Positions 57,346 through 64,000 of a DNA stretch of 64,000 nucleotides are shown in pieces. The notes under the pieces are model-generated. The model was not told where the DNA came from and made no database searches. It saw only the letters and a program-made list of their open reading frames with translations. The stretch comes from Diospyros lotus (Eukaryota; Streptophyta; Magnoliopsida; Ericales; Ebenaceae): positions 6,378,393-6,442,392 of the forward strand of contig NC_068352.1 in NCBI RefSeq assembly GCF_014633365.1, read 5' to 3'. Made by a program: the position numbers and the translations under genes. Numbering within the stretch: position 1 is the first letter of the stretch; the number at the start of each line of letters is the position of its first letter.

Positions 57346-58410
57346 TGTTGGGTTTCTTAGATTTAAACGCAACGGAAATTATAAAAAATTTGGATCAACC
57401 AAACTCTTTGACTACACTTGAAATCCGAAAAGACCGGATCTAGTTTGCAAATATATAATTTCTTCAAGTATATAAAACATATTACGAAAAATCAAACATT
57501 TTGGTTATCCGATGTAAAAATGATGAATCTTTGTACCACAAGATGTTACCCACCATCTATAAGTGATCTACACCAAAGAGAAGCTTCAATCGATGTCCGT
57601 AAGCATGCCCTTTTGATCTCTTTGCATCAACCAAGCAAGATTTAATCCAACACTTCGGAAATTCTCTTGATTTTTCTCAAAAATTGTTTTTTCTCTCTAG
57701 AAGGCAAAGGAGGTGAGGCAAAATTGGAGAGTTACTCCTAAACCCTAGGCAAACTAGGGATTTAAGAAAGCCCCAACATGTTTTAGACATGTTGGGCTGC
57801 GGCCCAGCCCAATGGTGGGCTCGTCGTGCAAGTCTGGCGCGCACAGGCTGAGCCTAGCATGTACGGGACGTGATTGGAGCGCTTGGGCTGGGTCGGCCGT
57901 CGTTGCGCACGTGTGGCCCAGCCAAGTGCTGGGTCACACCCGCATAGGCCCCATTGCTATTTTTTGCCTCATTTTCATTTTTGTTCATTTTCTTGACATC
58001 TCATGGACTTTTTCGTGAGTGCTAGCTTGCTCAAAAAATTCATAAATTCTTTTAGACCCTAAAAATAATTTTCAATCCATTGAATTTTTATAAAACTTCT
58101 CTTTATTTGTGTGTGACCTTATAGGTTCACTATGAAGATGACAAATGGTAATTTATATAATTTTACTCCTAATAAAACTCTTTGATTATGATCCTTAATT
58201 TATTTTATTTTATGACAAAAATTATTATCTTGCTCTTAGACCAAGATTGACATTTAGCAACGTATCATGGCCCTCATATCATAATGAAATGCAAATAACA
58301 CTTCTGATGAATCTTTCCGTGATGAATTTCAGTGCTATTCGATACATCTATTATAATGTCCCAATATGGTATAGAAGTATGGTAAAATATCAAACTTTTA
58401 ATAACCAACA
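57346..58410 (+). mobile_element. Candidate solo LTR E (1.07 kb)
   Basis: Starts TGTTGGGTTTCTTAG and ends AATAACCAACA, with a perfect 6-bp terminal inverted pair TGTTGG/CCAACA. A start of this form followed by CGCAACGGAAA is common in plant LTRs. The flanks GGTGT and TTATG do not match, although GGGTGT occurs four bases further right, so the target duplication is unproven. A GC-rich patch (57790-57960) contains palindromic GGGCTGCGGCCCAGCCC. Confidence 0.55.
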
Positions 58411-58720
58411 TTATGGGTGTGTTTGATTGCAAGTATAGAACTTGCATAGAAAGAAAATAAGTTATAGGTAATTCAATTGTCTAGAAATGATTTGCATGGA
58501 AAATATCAATTAATGGTGTTTGATTGGCTTAATTTTCTATTTAGAATTTGTTGTACTCTTTTAGTTTTTTGTGTTTGATTGTCACTATTTTTTATGGAAT
58601 TAGTCATATTTTCTAACTTTTGTTGTTTGATAACCATTATTTTTTATGAAAATTATCCATTTTTTCCTAGAAAGTGTACATTTTTCTACTTAAAATTTGT
58701 TAATTATTATTTTTTGGGTG
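58411..58720. other. AT-rich spacer
   Basis: Starts GGGTGTGTTTGATTG, a phrase seen at ends of hAT-like MITEs, but I found no partner end. No gene. Confidence 0.4.
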
Positions 58721-59446
58721 TGTTAATATTTGTGATTCAAAATATATTGATTTATTTTTATTTGTATTGCATTTGCATTTCATATGTATTTGTGTATATG
58801 TTTATAAATTGAATTGGGCCAAAGCCCAAGCCTGTGTCTTGCTTCATTTCTTGTTATTTCCATTCATGTTCCTTGGCCCATATATATAAAGGCTGGCATT
58901 TGGGGGAAATGTGTGTGCAACAGTTAGAAAACAAGCCCTAATCGAGCATCAAGAACGCGCACAGAGAGAGAGGGCAGAACGGAGAAGATCGCGAAAAAGA
59001 TCGAAGGCACTCTTTGCAGATCAGAACGAAGAAGAAGACGATGGCGGTTTTGATCTCGTTCCCGGTAAGTGCATAATCGCTTGGGTGGTTTAAGGGAGAG
59101 ATTGGTAAGGTTTGAGTGCATGTGTTGCTCGGGTATTTGGGGCTTTGAACTCTGGTTTGTTTTGGCTTCTTATTTTGGTTTGGTTTCTGATTTGAGAGTG
59201 GCCGAGAGGATCTTGTGCGTGTATTGTGTAAATCCCTTGATTATTATTTTAGTGGATTGATTAGAGGCGGATCCTCTATCGTGAGTAGGATTCATTCGAA
59301 TCCGAACACGTATATCTCTTGTTCTTAGGTGCGTTGTGTTGTGATGTTCGTTTTTGTTTTGGCTTCCGATTTCATATCGTTTCTTGGTATTCTCTTGGTC
59401 TTGGCCGTGTGGTTGTGTGTTGGTTTACACGGGTGATTTCTCAACA
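58721..59446 (+). repeat. 5' LTR of the non-autonomous element
   Basis: TGTTAATATTTG to GATTTCTCAACA. It carries a TATA box TATATATAAA at 58881-58890 and TGGGCC/GGCCCA words at about 58816 and 58875 upstream of it. The leader after the TATA box contains an AGCCCTAA word. Confidence 0.88.
58881..58890 (+). promoter_or_regulatory. LTR TATA box with flanking TGGGCC sites
   Basis: TATATATAAA directly follows GGCCCA (site II-type, the word bound by TCP factors in plant housekeeping promoters). The same arrangement is in the 3' LTR at about 61633-61648. Confidence 0.65.
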
Positions 59447-59448
59447 AG

Positions 59449-59460
59449 TGGTATCAGAGC
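59449..59460 (+). other. Primer-binding site (initiator tRNA-Met)
   Basis: TGGTATCAGAGC, exact match to the common site, two bases after the 5' LTR. Confidence 0.92.
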
Positions 59461-60340
59461 CATTCCAGGGCGAACCAGATCTGTTGGCATTCAAGATCCG
59501 GAGTTGGCTTCGAGATCAGAGGAGCCGAGATCGAAGGCTATCAAAAGAATAGAAGGCCGCGACGTTCTGGGAAGATCGGAGGCCGCAATCGGTTTCCCGA
59601 TTCAGTAAGTAAATATCTTTTTTTTACTTTGCCCCAAATTCGTTTCTGTTCGGTGATGTATATATTCATTTTTGTTCGTTTCTTTGATTTATGCGAAAGG
59701 CTTGCCTCTTGCGAACCCCTGTTTACTCTTCTCTGATCTTTGTAAAGAGTGCTGTGAGTTGAGTTGTTTTGAGGGTTGATTTTGTATCCATGTATCGGAT
59801 GTTTGGTTCATTTTTGGGATTTACTCCCTGTTGGCCGATTTTTTGATTTCATGTTATTCTTGAACCTAAGTTAGGGTTATAGCGAACAGATTTATTTTTC
59901 CTAATCCTTACTGTGTTCTTGAAATATTTTTTTTTAAATCGAAATCAAGATAAGATTTAGACAGATAGCTATTGTTCTATAGTTCTCTGATTTGGATTAT
60001 CTATCTTGCTGTTATTTCCTATTATTGCTATTTCTGTTTACTCCCTGTAGCAAGTGTGAAGCACTTGGTCTTGGGAGAGGTTGATTGTGTCTTATTGCTT
60101 CATGTATTTGGAGCATTGCAATCTGATTCCTGTACAGTTCCAGTGTTCCTGTGTATTTCCATTGTTGATTTTGCCATTGCTGATTGGTTTTTCATATTCC
60201 TATTCAATTACCTTGATATTTTCTGTTATGTTTTTGTTCTGTATATGTTGTTCATCTTGTGTCATGCTTGTTCCATTTCTATTTTGGATTCTGTGTTGCT
60301 GTTAGATTGTTTGTTTTCCTTGCAAGAACAGATCCAAAAG

Positions 60341-60560
60341 ATGGCGTCAATGAAGGTGGAACTTGAAGAGTTCAATGGCAGAGGAAGGATGAAAGCCTTG
60401 TCAAAACAGAAGCAAGAAAAGGCAGGTAAACATCAAGGAAAAGGATAAACAACTCTCCATGACCGCCCAAGAAAGGCAGGACGTGGATGAGATGGCTTAT
60501 TCCTTGATAATCCTCAAATTTGGCAATCAATGTTTTACATCAGGTAAATAAGGAGATCTC
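60341..60560 (+). pseudogene. Copia gag stub
   Basis: ATG at 60341 gives MASMKVELEEFNGRGRMKAL, matching the start of copia gag but with the middle (the region usually coding NF-LW) deleted, then a stop at 60446. In other frames TAQERQDVDEMAYSLIIL follows, another copia gag landmark (about 60463-60515). Nothing recognisable lies downstream. Confidence 0.75.
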
Positions 60561-61478
60561 ATCATGGCAGGTATGGAATAAATTATAGTATTGATTATAT
60601 CTTTGTCTATGTGTAGGGCTGTCCATTTTTGGAGTCTAAGCATGAGAGATTGTTTAAGGAGAGGTTGTGAGTGCTGGCATATTGCTCAGTTTTTGGAGCA
60701 TTGTGTACTCTATTTTGGTTCTCCTTGTTTTGCAATGCTGTAAGAGTTGTGTTCTTGTTTAATTTGCTGAAATTGTTTTGTAAGAGTTAAGCAAGTTAGG
60801 CATGTTGGATTCTGATAGGTTGGTAACCTAGAGTTTTTGTGAATCATGTGGGTTGTGTAAATCCCGATAGATGCCTTGTGTTATGGGTGGATCCCATGGA
60901 TGCCTATGGTATGGGTAAATCCCATTGTTGGTATGTTACTTTCTCTTGTTATGGGGATTTCCCAAGTCCCTGTTTTCTGTCTAGAGCCTGATAATTTTCT
61001 TTCCTTTGTTGATAAATATTCTGTAAAGATTTTTGGGAATTCTTTCTTAGGTGTAAAAGTGAATTTTTGAGAAGTCTAAGAAGTGGAAAGTCTTTGAATA
61101 TTGAACAGGAAGAAAATTAAGTTTGAAAAATCTGATGTAGGTCTAGATGTTGGTGTGTCTAGTCCTGTAGAGTTAGACAAACCTGAACAAACTAATAGTA
61201 TTTAGTTTGAGGTGGAAATTTGTTAGTCTTAAGGTGAAACCTTAGGAAATTTCCAAATCTAATGAAAGTCCTAGTGTTAGTCCTGATGCCTTGTTCATAG
61301 AAGTCTCGATAGAGGTTTCTGTTGTCCGTAGTGAGGCATGTATTAGTCGAGTTGATCTCGAGTCAAAAGTTTGAGCAAGCTTGGTCGTTGCTCAAATGTG
61401 CTCCCGTTGTAGTTGGGAGAGTTGTAGGGGTATCTGGTCAAGTCCACTATCAATTCATTCTTAAATCAAGGTAGAATT

Positions 61479-62183
61479 TGTTAATATTTGTTATTCAAAA
61501 TATATTGATGTATTTTTATTTGTATTACATTTGCATTTCATATGTATTTGTGTATATGTTTATAAATTGAATTGGGCCAAAGCCCAAGCCCGTGTCTTGC
61601 TTCATTTCTTGTTATTTCCATTCATGTTCCTTGGCCCATATATATAAATGCTGGCATTTGGGGGAAATGTGTGTGCAACAGTTAGAAAATAAGCCCTAAT
61701 CGGGCATCAAGAACGCGCACAGAGAGAGAGGGCAGAACAGAGAAGATCGCGAAGAAGATCGAAGGCGCTTTTTGCAGATCAGAACGAAGAAGAAGACGAT
61801 GGCAGTTCCGATCTCGTTCCCAGTAAGTGCATAATCGCTTGGGTGGTTTGAGGGAGAGATTGGTGAGATTTGAGTGCGTGTGTTGCTCGAGTATTTGAGG
61901 CTTTGTACTCTAGTTTTTTTGGCTTATTGTTTTGGTTTGGTTTCTAATTTGAGAGTGGCCGAGAGGATCTTGTGCGTGTATTGTGTAAATCCCTTGATTA
62001 TTATTTTAGTGGATTGACTAGAGGCGAATCCTCTGTCGTGAGTAGGATTCATTCGAATCCGAACACGTATATCCCTTGTGATGTTCGTTTCTATTTTGGC
62101 TTCTGATTTCGTATCGTTTATTGGTATTCTCTTGGTCATGACCGTGTGATTGTGTGTTGGTTTACACTGGTGATTTCTCAACA
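61479..62183 (+). repeat. 3' LTR of the non-autonomous element
   Basis: TGTTAATATTTG to GATTTCTCAACA, collinear with the 5' LTR except for small changes and a missing TCTTAGGTGCGTTGTGTTG-like stretch near 62075. Confidence 0.88.
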
Positions 62184-62400
62184 TGGCGTAATTGGATGTC
62201 ATATCTTATTTGTTGTAATATTTTTTTCAAAAAAATAAAAAAAACTCACATAATTTTCCATAAAATAAATAATAAAGACTGAATTATTACCCATTAAATC
62301 CCAAATAAATTATAACAATAGATATTGAAAACAAAAGCAAAACCAGAAACTGAAGGGGAACGGCCGGTGGTCGAAGACCAAGATCGCTCGCCGAATGGGA
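62184..62400. other. Spacer upstream of RRM gene
   Basis: AT-rich to about 62330, then GC-rich. No gene start seen before 62801. Confidence 0.45.
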
Positions 62401-62628
62401 GTCGGAGGTGGTCTTCTGCGGAGATGGCCACTAACAGGAAGTCGGAGCTGGTCTTCTGCGGAGATGGCGACGAAGCCCAAGACGGAGCTTGTCTTCGGCG
62501 GTGGATGGCGACGAAGCCCTAGCCGGAGCTCGTCTTCGGCGGTGGATGGCGACTCGCAGAAAGTCGGAGATGGCGACGAAGCCCAAGTCGGAGCTCGACT
62601 TCGGCGGTGGATGGCGACGAAGAGGAAG
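62401..62628 (+). repeat. 40-bp GC-rich minisatellite
   Basis: Six units of 40-41 bp (one cut to 24) starting GTCGGAGCT or similar, with CTTCGGCGGTGGATGGCGAC inside. Units start at 62401, 62441, 62481, 62522, 62563 and 62587. A 201-codon open frame on the minus strand (62310-62915) is an artefact of this repeat. Confidence 0.9.
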
Positions 62629-62727
62629 GGGACAAAGCTGGCGCGAATGGGAGAGGAAAACCCTAGAGAAATTAGGGTGGACAGATGCAACACACGGTGA
62701 GTGAATTCCCTGAAAATTAGAACTACA

Positions 62728-62755
62728 CCCCCCCCCCCCCCCACCCCCCCCCCCC
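62728..62755 (+). repeat. C tract in 5' leader region
   Basis: Fifteen C, one A, then twelve C, ending 45 bases before the RRM start codon. Confidence 0.95.
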
Positions 62756-62800
62756 GCCTAGGAAAACCATTTGGAACAAGAGGCAGCGAAAGCTTGATAC

Positions 62801-64000
62801 ATGGCTTCGAGATCGAAGAGCGATAACCCCCACACAGGCGATGGACCCAGTCCTGGGTTCGATCCGAGCCTCTCAACCCCCTTTTTATAATTTTTCGTTT
62901 TCGTTTTGAAATCAACCCGTTCTTTTCTGTTTTCGGTTCCTGATTTCTGTTTTCCCTAATTTCAGGCAGATCTTCGTCTCAGGATTAGCAAAAGATACAA
63001 CCCACGGTTAGCATCGCCACTCTCTCCCTGTATATAGTAAATTAAATGCACCTATCTGCGTATTTTGGTTTGCGTGATTGAGGAAGCTGATTTGTTTGTT
63101 TAAGTATGGTTTTGTGTTTTTTCTTTTCTTTTCTTTTCTTTTCTTTTCCTTTTTGCTTCCTTTTTGGCCCGTTTCATACTTTATCGCATGTTACAATCAT
63201 AGTAAGTAAAATACAAATTTCCCCGGGTTCCACATAGGATCCTGACAATTGTTTTATTTGTGATGATGTTGTTTTGGGGTGATATTGGTTGGTCCAGTGA
63301 ATTTGTGATTTTGTAAATGCCCCCTACAGTGAGATGATGTGTTTATGACTTATTTTTCTTTTAATTTCGGTGCTTTCCCGGTTGGGTTTTCTCTTGTTTG
63401 AATATACTATTGAGTCTTTGTACATTTTCCGGAGGGCGATAATTTTGACCAAGCACACAGGCCCAGCATGTGCTGATCCTCCAGCGCATCCTCCACCTGC
63501 CGACAAGGGTGAAATTGTCCTGTCGGCACATGCTCGGCCTGTCACCCCTGTCGGCTCATGCTCAGCCTGTGTGATTCGTCAAAAATATAACCGTCCTATT
63601 TTTAACTCGTTGTCTGGAATGTTGTTTATTGGCTGACATGGAATTCTGTTGCTGAAAACAGCTACTTTCAACAAGCACTTTGGAAGTTATGGGGAGATCA
63701 CGGGCTCTGTGATAGTGAAGGATCGCTATTCAGGGCAGCCAAGGGGTTTTGGATTTGTCACCTATGCTGACCCGTCAGTTGTTGACAAGGTTATTGAAGA
63801 TAATCACATCATCAATGGAAAACAGGCAAAGGTTCTTTTGAAATTCTGTCATCTACACCTATCTGAACAGTGGTTGATGTGTGTGATATTTATCCTGTCC
63901 GTATTCATGGTTCCTTTCACTATAATGCTAAAATATACTCCTACTGAATTTATTTGTTTATCTTTGACCTGCCATTTGAAAATGCGTTAGGTTAAGATCA
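62801..64000 (+). CDS. RRM RNA-binding protein, 5' part (partial)
   Basis: Three coding exons fit: 62801-62856, 62966-63006 and 63662-63825, 87 codons, with the gene running past the window. Start MASRSKSDNPHTGDGPSPG. The first RRM begins in exon 2 with RNP2 IFVSGL and continues in exon 3 with FNKHFGSYGEITGSVIV and RNP1 RGFGFVTY, ending IINGKQ. The layout resembles plant hnRNP A/B-like proteins with two RRMs and a Gly-rich tail (for example At3g13224), acting in nuclear RNA processing. Introns 1 and 2 are GT-AG. The exon 3 donor appears to be CAG|GCAAAG, a GC donor, because the family continues V-E-I-K directly after GKQ. Residue Q replaces the usual K before IFV. Otherwise it looks intact as far as visible. 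Confidence 0.85.
63120..63149 (+). repeat. (TTTTC)n microsatellite in RRM intron 2
   Basis: About six TTTTC pentamers. Confidence 0.95.
63455..63573. repeat. GC-rich inverted repeat in RRM intron 2
   Basis: CACACAGGCCCAGCATGTGC on the left pairs imperfectly with GCTCATGCTCAGCCTGTGTG on the right. Between them TCGGCACATGCTCGGCCTGT and a related unit recur. It would form a hairpin of about 118 bases in the pre-mRNA. Confidence 0.7.

Larger units (their letters stand above)
58721..62183 (+). mobile_element. Non-autonomous copia-type LTR retrotransposon
   Basis: Two direct LTRs of 726 and 705 bp flank a 2.0-kb interior. After the 5' LTR comes a tRNA-Met primer site (59449-59460), then a gag stub, and a copia-like polypurine region AAGGTAGAATT just before the 3' LTR. 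No protease, integrase or reverse transcriptase is readable, so it must have moved with help from a relative, or it is internally deleted. The LTRs look about 95% alike by eye, with a 20-bp deletion in the 3' copy. Flanks (GGGTG left, TGGCG right) do not form a clear target duplication. Confidence 0.85.

Noticed and set aside
59972..60448. 158-codon open frame as a new membrane protein
   Set aside because: The hydrophobic part is T-rich leader of the non-autonomous retrotransposon read in frame with the gag stub; only the last 36 residues are gag-like.
62665..62692. ACAGATGCAACACACGGTGAG as a duplicated exon 2 of the RRM gene
   Set aside because: It matches the end of exon 2 (about 62986-63011) at roughly 17 of 21 bases, but nothing upstream matches the rest of the exon and it lies before the start codon. 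Probably chance.
62310..62915. 201-codon open frame on the minus strand
   Set aside because: It runs antisense through the 40-bp minisatellite and the C tract and overlaps exon 1 of the RRM gene. Its Gly and Ser/Pro runs come from the repeat, and it has no domain.

Overview
The window is nuclear DNA of a flowering plant, most likely a eudicot. It is AT-rich, has few genes, carries spliced genes with GT-AG introns, and is dominated by LTR-retrotransposon debris. No bacterial, organellar or viral genome segment was seen. The species cannot be named from the sequence alone.

Three protein genes look real. (1) A five-exon minus-strand gene at 31311-33545 encodes a 575-aa plant-specific protein resembling ASG1. 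(2) A seven-exon minus-strand gene at 38480-42103 encodes a 395-aa nucleotide-sugar/triose-phosphate-translocator family protein. (3) The first three coding exons of a plus-strand RRM RNA-binding protein start at 62801 and run off the right edge. A fourth locus, 26946-30263, is a broken, unprocessed copy of an organellar-type peptide chain release factor 2: it keeps intron positions but has an in-frame stop, a GGQ-to-SGQ change and a C-terminal deletion.

Layout. 1-13.2 kb: nested, decayed LTR elements. These include a small gypsy LTR with primer site (244-483), a SINE with a target duplication (3746-3970), two copia-type LTRs facing each other as an inverted repeat (4953-8760 and 9485-10330) with a 2.26-kb solo LTR inside the first, and a minus-strand gypsy gag fragment (10317-11161). 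14.0-25.5 kb: one large SIRE/Maximus-like Ty1-copia element, broken by stops and frameshifts and split by two further solo LTRs. 25.5-26.2 kb: an antisense copia gag plus LTR. 26.2-42.4 kb: the genic part, with MITEs and a SINE in introns and spacers. 42.4-58.4 kb: AT-rich spacer with foldback MITEs, an antisense gypsy gag split by a 1.5-kb solo LTR, a tandemly duplicated gypsy-LTR-like block (51.8-55.4 kb) and another solo LTR. 58.7-62.2 kb: a non-autonomous copia-type element with two 0.7-kb LTRs and a gag stub. 62.4-64 kb: a GC-rich minisatellite, a C tract and the RRM gene.

No clearly new biological system was found. The pattern that no standard feature explains is that several different LTRs carry irregular arrays of short palindromes with a TCGA core (AGTCGACT in some, GTTTCGAAAC in another). 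Other points worth checking are a probable GC-AG intron in the RRM gene, a C-tract beside its start codon, LTR promoters that look like housekeeping promoters, and minisatellite growth inside one of two tandem LTR copies.
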